From Flavobacterium yafengii (GTDB taxonomy: Bacteria; Bacteroidota; Bacteroidia; Flavobacteriales; Flavobacteriaceae), in NCBI RefSeq assembly GCF_030010375.1, contig NZ_JASCRY010000004.1, positions 186,001 through 250,000 on the forward strand: a stretch of 64,000 bases of DNA. Direction: 5' to 3'. Position numbers and translations under genes: made by a program. How positions within the stretch are numbered: position 1 is the first letter of the stretch; every line of letters starts with the position of its first letter. Positions 1 to 9,570 of this stretch are shown here, piece by piece. The notes beneath the pieces are model-generated. The model did no database searches. It saw only the letters and a program-made list of their open reading frames with translations, and was not told the origin of the DNA.

Positions 1-955
1 ACATACGACTGTAAGGACGTGGTGAAGTCACATCATGTTGAATTTGGATTGTTTTTCCTTTTTCGGTACGAATCATGGTCATTGTGTGATCCCCGTTTCT
101 AAAATCTTTTACTTCTATTCCTGATTTTTCTTTAATGTAAGCAGGGTTACCAACGGCTTTAGTATCCATAGAAACCAAATAGTTCATTTTGTCTCCACGG
201 TGAATGTTCAATGCTTGACAAGCAGGTCCCATTCCATGCGTTGCATAAATATCGCCACGGTGTTTTTTGTTATAATCCATACGCCAGTTATTCCAATACT
301 CGCCCCAGAACGGTTGAAGTCCGTGGATATAAGCCCCTTCAGCATGCATAATTTCTCCAAACAATCCTTGTTGAGCCATATTTAATGTCGTCAATTCGAA
401 GAAGTCATACACACAATTTTCCAATTGCATACAGTGCTTACGCGTTTTTTCGGAGGTATTAATTAAGTCCCAAATTTCTTCCATTGTCATGGCACCAGGA
501 ACTTCAATGGCTACATTTTTACCATCTTTCATGGCTTGAACACCAATTTTTGCATGGTTTTTCCAATCTGTTGCTACATATACAAGATCTACATTAGGAA
601 GTGCCGTCACTTTTCTCCAAGCATTTTCATCCCCAAAAAATTCTTTTGCTTTAGGAAGTCCCGCTTTAGTAAGAATTTCGTTTGCCGATTTGGTGTTGGT
701 TTCTAGCATATCGCACAATGCAACAATCTCCACTCCCGGAATATGTGTCATACGTTCTACCGCACCTGGACCACGCATTCCTAAACCGATGAACGCAATA
801 CGAACCGTAGGAATGGGAGCTGTAGCAAGACGCAAAACATCCGTTTGTCCTTTAGCACGTTTTGGAGCCGGGGTTTTAATCATTTGAGCCGATACATTTG
901 CCCATCCTAAAAAAAGAAAGGAAATAAGTAGCAATTTAAAAATACTAGTTTTCAT
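1..955 (-). CDS. GH109-type glycosidase (Gfo/Idh/MocA fold), C-terminus cut by window edge
   Basis: About 318 N-terminal residues are visible. A signal peptide (KLLLISFLFLGWANVSAQ) precedes a Rossmann fold with the nucleotide motif GLGMRG near residue 55. The later segments EVPGAMT, ENCVYDFFE, ATHGMGP and NIHRGD match the NAD-dependent alpha-N-acetylgalactosaminidase family GH109 rather than a soluble sugar dehydrogenase. Known GH109 enzymes remove terminal alpha-GalNAc by a redox mechanism that keeps NAD bound. It is the last visible gene of a SusCD operon, 100 bp after the DUF3472 lipoprotein, so it probably trims a GalNAc-containing glycan in the periplasm or at the outer membrane. The family call rests on recalled motifs; substrate is inferred. 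Confidence 0.78.
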   Translation of the reverse strand, partial: MKTSIFKLLLISFLFLGWANVSAQMIKTPAPKRAKGQTDVLRLATAPIPTVRIAFIGLGMRGPGAVERMTHIPGVEIVALCDMLETNTKSANEILTKAGLPKAKEFFGDENAWRKVTALPNVDLVYVATDWKNHAKIGVQAMKDGKNVAIEVPGAMTMEEIWDLINTSEKTRKHCMQLENCVYDFFELTTLNMAQQGLFGEIMHAEGAYIHGLQPFWGEYWNNWRMDYNKKHRGDIYATHGMGPACQALNIHRGDKMNYLVSMDTKAVGNPAYIKEKSGIEVKDFRNGDHTMTMIRTEKGKTIQIQHDVTSPRPYSRM

Positions 956-1055
956 AATTTTATTTATTTATTTAAAAAAAGGTAGATAATCAAGCTGTAG
1001 ATTACCCATTCTGCAATACTTTATTATTTTTTTTAGCTTAAACCGTGAGTACTCT

Positions 1056-2396
1056 TTACGGTAATGCATTAAAATCAATATCAGGTCTTTTCTGATGTAA
1101 CGGTCTTGTAAAAACGCTTTGTGCTTTGGTAAAATTATTAAAAAAGCCTCCGTTTTTCAAATAGAATGATTCGTTATTTAGCAGGCCACCGGAATAATCC
1201 ATACGATATCCAATAGTACCGGTGTTATCTGTTGTGAATTTTGCGGAGTTAATCTCTGTCCAATTTCCGTTAGCGTCACAATACCATTGATTATTGAATA
1301 ATACTTCGCGAGATTTATTCCCTTGTTCTGGAGAAAAATTTTCTAAGAACGAATGAAATCGTTTTAAATAAGTATTGGTTTCAGGACGGTTGAAACTGGC
1401 TATTAATTGCCATTGGTTTAATTCGGGTGCAAAAAAGTAAGCGGTATAGGTTGTTGAATTATCGTTTTGAGGAATTCCACGGAGTAAAAACTGATACGTG
1501 TTTCCAGCAATCCAATTGTACTTCAAATAACTTTGTCCGCCGGAACCTTCATTGCCAAATTCTCCTGTTGTTACTCCTGCTCCTTTTTTAAGAAGTTTAA
1601 TTTTTTTAGAATCTGGAATAGTTGCCGGATCATCCGTTACAAATGGGCTCCAAACAGAGAATAATACTCTGCGCTCTGTATCCGAATTAACTTGAATACC
1701 AAAATAGCCTTCTGCGAAACCATTTGCCATATAATAAGAACCTATAATATCCTGGCCTTTTGGCACCGTAACTTCGTTGTAATACCATTCGATAGTTGCA
1801 TCTGTTGGTACTTGATAATTTAAGTGTACGGAAGGCCCTCTTCTTCCCCAATGATAAAAACTACCTTCGTCATTTTGAACAAATGCAATTTTGTCTTTAG
1901 CAATCGAGCTGTTAATTGTTACTCTTGAAATAGAAGGAAAATTACTTTTATTCTTGCTGATTCCTTTTATTTTTAAAGCAACATAACCCGGTTCAGTAAT
2001 TTCCCAACGTCCTATTTGGTAAGAATCTTTTTTGGTTTCGTTGAATTCTACTCTCTTAGATTCATTGTTAATGGTGAATTCTAAAGTTGATTTCCCAAGA
2101 ACTACCAATGACTCCTTATTTATGGAGAATTGGAAAACTCCTGGTTCAGAAATTCGAAAATAAGCAGTAAAATATTCTTCAGAATTGGTCCAATACTCGA
2201 TTCCATTTTTTGTAATGGTTTCAACTTCCGCAAAGGGAGTTGAACTAAAAGCATTTCCACCAAGAGGCAACGAAAATTCAGTTATCATTTTAGAATCGTC
2301 CTCACCAATAGCACCAGTTCTTTCACTACCGCTACAAGAAGTAAATGGAATCAATAATACGATTGCTAATAGTTTTGTAAAGAATCTTTTTTTCAT
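1056..2396 (-). CDS. DUF3472 surface lipoprotein
   Basis: A 446-residue lipoprotein: the signal peptide ends in the lipobox PFTSC at residues 17-21. The N-terminal half resembles a DUF5077-type beta-sandwich and the C-terminal half a DUF3472 domain (GGQSYLKYNW, FLLRGIP, YTAYFFAP, LIASFNRPET). Such proteins are common accessory members of Bacteroidota glycan-utilisation loci, probably binding glycan at the cell surface; no catalytic residues can be named. It lies 101 bp after susD and before the GH109 gene on the same strand, which fits one transcript. Exact function unknown. Confidence 0.75.
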   Translation of the reverse strand: MKKRFFTKLLAIVLLIPFTSCSGSERTGAIGEDDSKMITEFSLPLGGNAFSSTPFAEVETITKNGIEYWTNSEEYFTAYFRISEPGVFQFSINKESLVVLGKSTLEFTINNESKRVEFNETKKDSYQIGRWEITEPGYVALKIKGISKNKSNFPSISRVTINSSIAKDKIAFVQNDEGSFYHWGRRGPSVHLNYQVPTDATIEWYYNEVTVPKGQDIIGSYYMANGFAEGYFGIQVNSDTERRVLFSVWSPFVTDDPATIPDSKKIKLLKKGAGVTTGEFGNEGSGGQSYLKYNWIAGNTYQFLLRGIPQNDNSTTYTAYFFAPELNQWQLIASFNRPETNTYLKRFHSFLENFSPEQGNKSREVLFNNQWYCDANGNWTEINSAKFTTDNTGTIGYRMDYSGGLLNNESFYLKNGGFFNNFTKAQSVFTRPLHQKRPDIDFNALP

Positions 2397-2497
2397 CTCT
2401 AATTTTTTATACTTATTTCTATTCAGGAATTTACCTTTTCTGACACCTTTTATTCTTAACCAAATGGACGTTTTAACAACATCATTCTAACCTTCTA

Positions 2498-4195
2498 TTA
2501 TTGATTTTGGGTTAGCGTTCCGGGATAAGCATTTATTTCTGATTGAGGAATGTATTGTATCACGCGTAAACTTGATGCAGGAATATCTTCCATCGCACGG
2601 TGAGGTCCTGGATAATGACGCGTCATTGTTTGTCCGTTTCTATATACATCGTAGCCTCTATGTGCTTCGAAAGCTAATTCTAATTGACGCTCTTCATCAA
2701 TAAGTTGAATAGCATTAGCACTAGTTAATGAAGTATATCCAGCACCAGGAATTGATCTTTCTCTTACTATATTCAGATTGATGCGAGCATTTTGATAATC
2801 TCCTTTTTTCGCATATGCTTCTGCCATATTCAAATACATTTCAGATAATCTTGAAATGATTGGAGAATGAAGATGCGAATCATTATCCTGTAAAGAACAT
2901 TTAGTGATATAGTACATTGGATATACGCGGTTCAATAACATCATAAAATCTTTTTCACCAACATACGTTTTTCCTTTATAAACAATAGAATAACTATTCT
3001 CAGCAGCATCAACTTCTGTCAGATCGTATTTATCTGTTCCAATATTGATATAGAATGTACCATCAGCATTACGTTTCAATGGTTGTTGCAGATAGTTATA
3101 ACCCGTTTGTACTCCGCTGGCATTGTAAGAATCATGTACAAAACGGAATGCTTCTGTTTTATTATTTGACGCATCAACTGAATATTGAGGTTCAATAAAT
3201 GCCCAACGAGCATCATTTTTCTTACCTGACTTACGTAGTAAATCTAAATATTTAGCACTAGCATACATTTCGCCCCAACCTTGACCTTGTATATTAGCAT
3301 ACATCCCGCCAATACCATAATAATGATCAAAACCAGAGAACTCTGAAGCCACACGTTTTACGGCAAAAATAGTTTCCGTTTGTCCGGCAGCATCAGGAGC
3401 AAACGTGTTGTATTTCATAAAATCAGCTCTGCTAAGCAAATTGTAATTCCCGCTTGCAATTACTTTAGTAGCATATTCTATAGCTAGAGAAGCATATTCT
3501 TGATTTGGATTTTGGTACGTTCCACTCATATACAAATATACTCTGGATAGCATTGCTTGTGCAGCTTCTTTGGTTGCATAAGTTGCACTGCGTTTTACGG
3601 TCATCAGCGTTTCTGCTTTTTTCAAATCATTTATAGCTTGTTGGTAACTGTCTTTAATTGTGGATCTGTCTGGAAGATGTAAATTATCGATATCAGCAGG
3701 CATTCCGTTGACAATAGGTACTCCCAAATTAGATTCAGGGGATTGCGAATAAGGTCTGCCGTAAGTACGAGATAAATAAAAGTAAATCATTCCTCTTAAA
3801 TAATAAGCCTCACCCAATTGTTGGTCAATTTGCGCATTTTCACCTTCTGAAATAATTTTTATTAAGTCACTTGATTGTGAAATAATTTTATAACTGTTGT
3901 TCCAAAAAACAGATAATCTCCCGTTATCCGGTATGTGTTGGTACGAAATAAAGGAATAGAATGAATCCGTAGATGTTCCACGTATCATAATATTATCACC
4001 CGGATATTCTCCTACTCTGTGCATAACGTCAGACCATCCTTTAAGTTGTGCGTAGCAACCATTCAAAAGCACTTCGACTGCCGCTTCTTTATCAGCAAGA
4101 ATTTTATCCTCGGTGTACGAATTAAAGGGTTCTCTCTCTAGCTCACAAGAGTATAAGAAACTAATTGTAATGAATAATATAAATATCTTTTTCAT
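2498..4195 (-). CDS. susD: SusD/RagB-family glycan-binding lipoprotein
   Basis: A 565-residue lipoprotein with the signal sequence MKKIFILFITISFLYSC (lipid-modified Cys17). TPR-like helices (YYLRGMIYFYLSRTYG, ATKEAAQAMLSRVYLY) and the conserved C-terminal block LSEMYLNMAEAYAKKGD followed by ELAFEAHRGYDVYR are typical of SusD. SusD proteins sit on top of the SusC barrel and capture oligosaccharide. It starts 11 bp after the SusC stop, as in nearly all SusCD pairs. The substrate cannot be read from the sequence; the neighbouring GH109 gene hints at a GalNAc-containing glycan. Confidence 0.96.
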   Translation of the reverse strand: MKKIFILFITISFLYSCELEREPFNSYTEDKILADKEAAVEVLLNGCYAQLKGWSDVMHRVGEYPGDNIMIRGTSTDSFYSFISYQHIPDNGRLSVFWNNSYKIISQSSDLIKIISEGENAQIDQQLGEAYYLRGMIYFYLSRTYGRPYSQSPESNLGVPIVNGMPADIDNLHLPDRSTIKDSYQQAINDLKKAETLMTVKRSATYATKEAAQAMLSRVYLYMSGTYQNPNQEYASLAIEYATKVIASGNYNLLSRADFMKYNTFAPDAAGQTETIFAVKRVASEFSGFDHYYGIGGMYANIQGQGWGEMYASAKYLDLLRKSGKKNDARWAFIEPQYSVDASNNKTEAFRFVHDSYNASGVQTGYNYLQQPLKRNADGTFYINIGTDKYDLTEVDAAENSYSIVYKGKTYVGEKDFMMLLNRVYPMYYITKCSLQDNDSHLHSPIISRLSEMYLNMAEAYAKKGDYQNARINLNIVRERSIPGAGYTSLTSANAIQLIDEERQLELAFEAHRGYDVYRNGQTMTRHYPGPHRAMEDIPASSLRVIQYIPQSEINAYPGTLTQNQ

Positions 4196-4206
4196 GATTT
4201 ATTTTT

Positions 4207-7200
4207 TTAAAGAGTAAGATTAAGACCTAATACAAATTTGCGTGTCTGAGGATATACTGATGTTGCAACTCCTGTTATTTGACCATTACTAGGTGGTATC
4301 TCAGGATCAACTCCAGAGAAGTGAGAAATGGTAAATAAGTTTTCTGCAGCTACAAATAATCTAAGATTAGAAATATTCAAACGCTCCACATTTAAGTTAT
4401 ATCCTAAAGAAAGGCTTCTCATTTTTAGATAGGTTCCAGTTTCTAAGAAACGGGACGAAGCTTTATTTGAGTTACTTTGATTGTTATAACTCGCTTGAGG
4501 ATGAGTCGCAATATCTCCCGGTTTTTCCCATCGGCTCCATCCGCTGTGAAGATTCATTTGGTTACGATCCGTATATGCTCCATCTGAATCAAATTCTGCT
4601 CTGGCATAATTATAAATTTCACCTCCTACAGAATAGGTAAATATGGCTGATAAATCAAAACTCTTATAATCTAAATTTGTTGAAAATCCACCAAAAAAAG
4701 AAGGAGTATAGGCTCCCATAGCAATTGGTGTTTTTGAAGCATTACTATAACTAAACGTTTTTACGCGTTCCCCGTTTGCATTGGTTTCAAACCATTGAGG
4801 TCTTCCGGTCTCTGAATCTACACCAGCCCATTCGGTAAGGTACCACGTATCAACATCTTTTCCTGGAGTCAATAATTTAGAAGCTGAACCGGCAATTCCA
4901 GAACCATCGCCCACGATGATTTGCTTTCTTTCACCATAAAGACTGGTTACTTTGTTTTTATTCACGCCAATATTAGCATCAACAGCCCATCTCCAATCTT
5001 CGTTTTTAACGATTTCAACATTAAGTGCAGCTTCAAAACCTTTGTTGCTTACTGCCCCAACGTTTTTCCAAATGCTGGTAACTCCAATAACTCCTGGCAA
5101 AGGAACTTGATACAATAAACCAGAAGTGTCTTTATCATAATAATCTAAAGTAAGGTTGAATCGTTTTAAAAAACTAATGTCTAAACCAACTCCGGCTGTA
5201 TATGTTTTTTCCCAACTTAAATCAGGATTTGCAATTTGAGAAATTAGGGCTCCTGGATTTTCATTATAACCTGTCGTTAAAGAATACAAGGCATAATGTG
5301 GATAAAGACTGTTTGGTCTGTTTCCTACTGATCCGTAACTGGCTCTAAGTTTTAAGTTTGTAATATAATCTGCTTTAAAAAAGTCTTCTTTATGAATGTT
5401 CCATCCACCACTTACGGAGAAAAAATTTCCATATTGTGAATTAACCCCAAAATTTGAAGCTCCATCACGTCTAAGCGAAACTTGCGCTAAGTATTTATTA
5501 TCATAGGTATAATTCACATTCGACAGTAAAGATTGTACAGCCCATTGTGCTCTGCTTCCTTTTACTTTTTCAGGAATCGAAGCTACATCACCCACTATAA
5601 ATCCCGGAGCAAATCCAGTAGCAATTCCTACCGTACTTTTTGAGTTAAACTCATTCCATTCATATCCGGCAATGGCATTAAAGTCATGCTTTCCGTATGA
5701 TTTATTGAATTTAAATAATTGATTAGTATACACTCTATTATAAGAACTCATGTAATCCTCAATTCTACCTTTTACTGCTAATCCGCTGGAAGATCGTGGA
5801 TCTGAATAAGCCATAGAATTTGAATTTGAAAAAATATAGTTGTTTACTGACGTAAATGTTAACCAATCCGTAAGTTTTATATCAAAATCAAAATTACTTC
5901 TAACATCATATGCTTCAGATTCGCTGTAGTCCCATTGTAAATCATACAAATAGTTAGATCCGGTTGTATTTACCCAAGTAGGATTTGGTTGATTCCCCAC
6001 CAAAGTACCTTCTGCTAAATAAGGGTTATCCCAAGGCATATTACCATACATTGCGCCAACGGAATGTTGTCTGTCTAACACGTCTCTGCGTGTAGCATTA
6101 ATTTGTGGACGGACTGTCAACCAATTATTTACTTTGTAACTAAATTTCAAAAGGGCATTATAACGCGTGTAATCATATCCTCTTATAGCAGCTGTTTCAT
6201 CATAAACACCAAGAGAAATGTAGCTTTTTAAACTTTCATTACCACCACTTATAGAAAGATTATGATCAGTAGCTAAACCTGTTCTAGTAGCATTATCCCA
6301 CCAATCAAAATTTTTATTTCTTAATTCAGGAGTCCACCACCATGCATTTGAAAAGTCCTGTTTATTCGAAAAAGAATCATACAAGTCATATAATTCGGCT
6401 CCATTCATCAAGTTGAAATTACCGGTATTTAAAGTTGTTGCAGCCATTTTAGTGGAGAAATTGATGGTTGCTTTACCTGATTTTCCACTTTTTGTGGTAA
6501 CAACAATAACCCCGTTTGCACCTTGCGAACCATATACAGCAGTTGAAGCTGCGTCTTTAAGTATCGTCATAGTTTCAATATCCGAAGGATTAATGCTACC
6601 GGCACTACTTCCTACTATAACTCCATCAACTACCCATAAAGGATCAGTGCTTCCGTTTACAGTTGTTTTTCCTCTAATAATTATTTTTCCGGCTTCACCT
6701 GGTTGTCCAGATCCAGAGTTTACATAAACTCCTGTAGCTTTTCCTGCTAATAAATTTTCAACAGAAGGAGTTGTCGCATCTGTAAGCTTCTTGTTATTAA
6801 TTGTTTGTAATGAACCGGTAAGACTCTCTTTTTTAATCGTACTGTACCCTACAATAACTACTTCATTTAATTTTTGACCTGTTTCTTTTAAAACAATTTT
6901 TAATGGGCCAACACCAATGGTAACTTCTTGCTCTTCCATTCCAATAAACGAAACGACCAAAGTGTTGTTATTTCCTAATACTTCGATAGAAAAATTACCA
7001 TCAGCATCTGTCTGAACTCCTATCGTAGTTCCTTTGATAAGTACATTAGCCCCAGGAAGAGGCGCGCCACTTTCATCGGTTACTTGTCCTTTTACAACTT
7101 TCTGAACTAGTGATAAATTAATATCGTATGATGCAACCGTTTTTATTGTCGAAGCTGTGGAAACTTGAAAAGTTAAAGCTAACAAAGAAAGAAGCGTTAG

Positions 7201-7269
7201 TTTGATTTCTTTGTGGGACAGATTGTTAATCACTAAATCCCTTGGTTTTTTTTGGGTTAATAATTTCAT
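4207..7269 (-). CDS. susC: SusC/RagA-family TonB-dependent outer membrane transporter
   Basis: 1020 residues. An N-terminal hydrophobic signal (IKLTLLSLLALTFQVSTAS) is followed by a carboxypeptidase-regulatory-like domain (VKGQVTDESGAPLPGANVLI, from about residue 59), the plug with VVVGYST-like and GVIVVTTKSGK motifs, and a long beta-barrel ending in RKFVLGLNLTL. There is no STN domain before the regulatory-like domain, so signalling through an anti-sigma factor is not expected; regulation probably comes from the upstream operator-like sites. It imports oligosaccharide bound by the adjacent SusD. First gene of the glycan-utilisation operon. Confidence 0.96.
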   Translation of the reverse strand: MKLLTQKKPRDLVINNLSHKEIKLTLLSLLALTFQVSTASTIKTVASYDINLSLVQKVVKGQVTDESGAPLPGANVLIKGTTIGVQTDADGNFSIEVLGNNNTLVVSFIGMEEQEVTIGVGPLKIVLKETGQKLNEVVIVGYSTIKKESLTGSLQTINNKKLTDATTPSVENLLAGKATGVYVNSGSGQPGEAGKIIIRGKTTVNGSTDPLWVVDGVIVGSSAGSINPSDIETMTILKDAASTAVYGSQGANGVIVVTTKSGKSGKATINFSTKMAATTLNTGNFNLMNGAELYDLYDSFSNKQDFSNAWWWTPELRNKNFDWWDNATRTGLATDHNLSISGGNESLKSYISLGVYDETAAIRGYDYTRYNALLKFSYKVNNWLTVRPQINATRRDVLDRQHSVGAMYGNMPWDNPYLAEGTLVGNQPNPTWVNTTGSNYLYDLQWDYSESEAYDVRSNFDFDIKLTDWLTFTSVNNYIFSNSNSMAYSDPRSSSGLAVKGRIEDYMSSYNRVYTNQLFKFNKSYGKHDFNAIAGYEWNEFNSKSTVGIATGFAPGFIVGDVASIPEKVKGSRAQWAVQSLLSNVNYTYDNKYLAQVSLRRDGASNFGVNSQYGNFFSVSGGWNIHKEDFFKADYITNLKLRASYGSVGNRPNSLYPHYALYSLTTGYNENPGALISQIANPDLSWEKTYTAGVGLDISFLKRFNLTLDYYDKDTSGLLYQVPLPGVIGVTSIWKNVGAVSNKGFEAALNVEIVKNEDWRWAVDANIGVNKNKVTSLYGERKQIIVGDGSGIAGSASKLLTPGKDVDTWYLTEWAGVDSETGRPQWFETNANGERVKTFSYSNASKTPIAMGAYTPSFFGGFSTNLDYKSFDLSAIFTYSVGGEIYNYARAEFDSDGAYTDRNQMNLHSGWSRWEKPGDIATHPQASYNNQSNSNKASSRFLETGTYLKMRSLSLGYNLNVERLNISNLRLFVAAENLFTISHFSGVDPEIPPSNGQITGVATSVYPQTRKFVLGLNLTL

Positions 7270-7561
7270 ACTCTTGAAATGGTTTTAGTTAATAATTGTT
7301 TGTTGGTTTATTCTGTATTATGTGTTGTATGTATGTTTTTTAATGAAAAAAAATGAACGCTGAAAAATTTGGTTTATAATTTCTTAACGGAGCTAATTTT
7401 TGTCTAAATCCGTCATCTTTTTTTTATGCACTTTTCTAAATTCAACCTCTTATATAATCTTCAAAAACATCAAATTTTGATCTAATAAAAGAGATATTAT
7501 TTTTTAATACGTGACGAAACTATAGATTATATTTTTATTAAACAAGGAAAAACACAAAAAA

Positions 7562-7598
7562 TGTGCTCGAACACACAATATTTATGTTCTCGAGCACA
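7562..7598. promoter_or_regulatory. Two tandem LacI-type operator-like palindromes
   Basis: TGTGCTCGAACACA (7562-7575) and TGTTCTCGAGCACA (7585-7598) are two near-perfect 14-bp palindromes, each with a central CG, whose centres are 23 bp apart (about two helical turns). A central CG in a 14-bp palindrome is characteristic of LacI/GalR-family operators. They lie about 290 bp upstream of susC and 370 bp upstream of the CBM9-like gene. No LacI-type regulator is encoded in this window, so the factor is unknown. Confidence 0.5.
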
Positions 7599-7608
7599 TA
7601 AATATTGT
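7575..7608. repeat. 13-bp perfect inverted repeat with 8-base loop
   Basis: ACAATATTTATGT (7575-7587) and its exact reverse complement ACATAAATATTGT (7596-7608) flank an 8-base loop. The hairpin overlaps the operator-like palindromes and competes with pairing between 7561-7570 and 7590-7599, so two alternative stems are possible in the same DNA or RNA. Confidence 0.6.
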
Positions 7609-7964
7609 ACGAAACGTTTTTTTAGTAATAAAATTCTAGTTTTTTAATAATGGAAGTGGCCCGGATTTCACCTCTTTTTTTTTAAGTAAAACAGGACATA
7701 GCAATTAAATAATAAGAAATTCGGAATTTTTAAATCTAAAAGTTAAAAATTCAACAGTAGTTCTGTGTTATGGAATGTGCATTTTATCTTAATTTTCTGC
7801 TATTTAGTTTTGAATCCAACACAAAAAAGATGCATTTAAGTCTTCTAATTAGGTTAGGAGAAAAGAAAAAAATTGACAGAGAGATTCATTGAAGTTTCTT
7901 TTAACTATATTTCGAAAAAAATTGTTCAAACACAGTTTTATAGAAATACTAAATACCGCATAAA

Positions 7965-8615
7965 ATGATTCCAGAAATGAAAGAATATGAAGTCCATTTA
8001 ATCGAAAACAAACAACTGACTATCTCCGGAAATGGAGATGATATAGTATGGGATAATGCCCGAATTTTGACTGATTTTTGTTCCCCATGGAGTAACAAAA
8101 AAGGAACGGAAATTACATTTAAGGCACTTTGGGATCGAGAAAAATTATTCTTTAATTTTACCGTTTTAGATACTGAAATCCACATAGAAAAAAAGGATGA
8201 CAGTTTTGAGAGTATTGGAAACTCCGATAGAGTTGAACTTTTTTTTAGAACTGATGATGCACTGAATCCCTATTATTGCTTAGAGATAGACACTTCTGGA
8301 CGAGTAATGGATTTTATAGCGTATCCCAATAAGAATTTTGATTTCAATTGGAACTGGCCCAAGAATGATTTAGTAGTTAAATCATCTGTAAAAACTAATT
8401 CTTTTATCGTTGAGGGATCAATTAGTATCGAATCTTTGAAAAGTTTTAATCTAATAAAAAACAACAGGATAGAAACCGGTGTTTTTCGAGCTAAGTACAT
8501 AAAGACCCAAAATGAATGTTTTGAACCAAACTGGATTACTTGGGTAAACCCAAATACCGAAACCCCTAATTTTCATATTGCATCTTCCTTCGGGGTTTTT
8601 ATTTTAAGAGAATAG
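7965..8615 (+). CDS. CBM9-like carbohydrate-binding domain protein
   Basis: 216 residues forming one beta-sandwich domain of the CBM9-like type found in Bacteroidota (WDNARILTDF near residue 29, LFFNFTVLDTEIH, DRVELFFRTDD, CLEIDTSGRVMDF, ARYIK-like FRAKYIK). No signal peptide is visible, so it may be cytoplasmic or the true start may differ; MKEY at residue 5 is an alternative start. It is divergent from the SusCD operon, whose operators may also serve it. Family members bind glycans in larger enzymes; a stand-alone copy has no assigned role. Confidence 0.7.
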   Translation: MIPEMKEYEVHLIENKQLTISGNGDDIVWDNARILTDFCSPWSNKKGTEITFKALWDREKLFFNFTVLDTEIHIEKKDDSFESIGNSDRVELFFRTDDALNPYYCLEIDTSGRVMDFIAYPNKNFDFNWNWPKNDLVVKSSVKTNSFIVEGSISIESLKSFNLIKNNRIETGVFRAKYIKTQNECFEPNWITWVNPNTETPNFHIASSFGVFILRE

Positions 8616-8741
8616 AATTGTACAATTAGATATAATACAGCACATATTCCGAAATTACAATATCAATTTTCTCAACAAAGATTACTTAAAACTAACGACC
8701 AAGCACTGAGCTCTAAATGCTCAAAACCTAACACTTTTCAT

Positions 8742-8749
8742 TAACTTTG
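8742..8749 (+). promoter_or_regulatory. TAnnTTTG promoter box for the CpsB-like gene
   Basis: TAACTTTG matches the Bacteroidota -7 consensus and ends only 4 bases before the ATG at 8754. Transcription would start at or next to the start codon, suggesting a leaderless or nearly leaderless mRNA. No clear -33 TTTG was found. Confidence 0.5.
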
Positions 8750-8753
8750 CAGT

Positions 8754-9494
8754 ATGTTTACATTCTTCAAACCAAAGCCCAAGCTTAAAGATTTAATTCC
8801 AGAGCACCATATTGACATCCACTCTCATTTGTTACCGGGTATTGATGATGGTGCAAGAACTTTTGAAGATACGCTACGATTAACACAAGCACTTCAAAAC
8901 ATTGGAATTTCAGAGTTTATAACGACTCCGCACATCATTCAATATGTTTGGGACAACACACGGGAACAAATTCAGGATAAAAAAGCGACGACTGTTTTAG
9001 AGCTGGAAAAGAACAACATTACTGTTCCCTTTAGTGCCGCTGCTGAATACCTCATGGACGATCAGTTTGTAAGACTTTTTGAATCACATGATTTATTGAC
9101 ATTAAAAGATAACTACGTTTTGGTAGAAATGTCATATATCAATCCCCCAATTCAGTTGTATTCTATACTATTTGATTTACAGGTAGCGGGATACATCCCA
9201 GTATTGGCACATCCGGAACGGTACTTATTTTATCATAATAATTTTAGTGAATACCTTAAACTAAAAAGAGCAGGTTGTCTGTTTCAACTGAATTTATTGT
9301 CAGTAGTTGGATATTATGGTGCTGCAATCACTAAAATAGCAGACCAATTACTACAAAAAGGAATGTACACCTATGTAGGTTCTGATGTACACCATGACAA
9401 TCATATAGCCGCATTTGAACATAAAGTAAATCTTAAAGATGTAACACCTCTTAAAGAAGCAATAGCTAATAATCAGTTTTTTAAATTGAGCTGA
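8754..9494 (+). CDS. CpsB/YwqE-type protein-tyrosine phosphatase (PHP fold)
   Basis: 246 residues with the PHP metal-binding motif HIDIHSHLLPGIDDGA at residues 19-34, further ligands TTPHII, EYLM, LAHPERY (about residue 155) and the C-terminal GSDVHHDN. Members of this family are manganese-dependent phosphatases that dephosphorylate the tyrosine kinase controlling polysaccharide polymer length. The partner kinase is the Wzc-like protein at 54406-56874, at the far end of the same locus. It is the only polysaccharide gene on the plus strand here and is followed by a strong bidirectional terminator. Confidence 0.9.
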   Translation: MFTFFKPKPKLKDLIPEHHIDIHSHLLPGIDDGARTFEDTLRLTQALQNIGISEFITTPHIIQYVWDNTREQIQDKKATTVLELEKNNITVPFSAAAEYLMDDQFVRLFESHDLLTLKDNYVLVEMSYINPPIQLYSILFDLQVAGYIPVLAHPERYLFYHNNFSEYLKLKRAGCLFQLNLLSVVGYYGAAITKIADQLLQKGMYTYVGSDVHHDNHIAAFEHKVNLKDVTPLKEAIANNQFFKLS

Positions 9495-9512
9495 CAAAAT
9501 TCTTTTATAAAT

Positions 9513-9552
9513 AAAAAAGGCCCCAAAGAGAGTATCTTTGGGGCCTTTTTTT
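9513..9552. terminator. Bidirectional Rho-independent terminator
   Basis: An 11-bp perfect stem, GGCCCCAAAGA (9519-9529) with TCTTTGGGGCC (9535-9545), has a 5-base loop, an A-run before and a T-run after. It sits between the converging CpsB-like and PglF-like genes and can end both transcripts, marking the 3' end of the large minus-strand polysaccharide operon. Confidence 0.93.
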
Positions 9553-9570
9553 ATACGTTAAATGCTTTTC

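Larger units (their letters stand above)
7270..7964. other. Divergent intergenic region upstream of susC
   Basis: This 695-bp, very AT-rich gap between divergently read genes holds no convincing coding sequence. It contains the tandem palindromes near 7560-7610 listed separately. I could not find a clear TAnnTTTG box in front of susC, so its promoter is not assigned. The rest shows A/T runs only. Confidence 0.6.
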
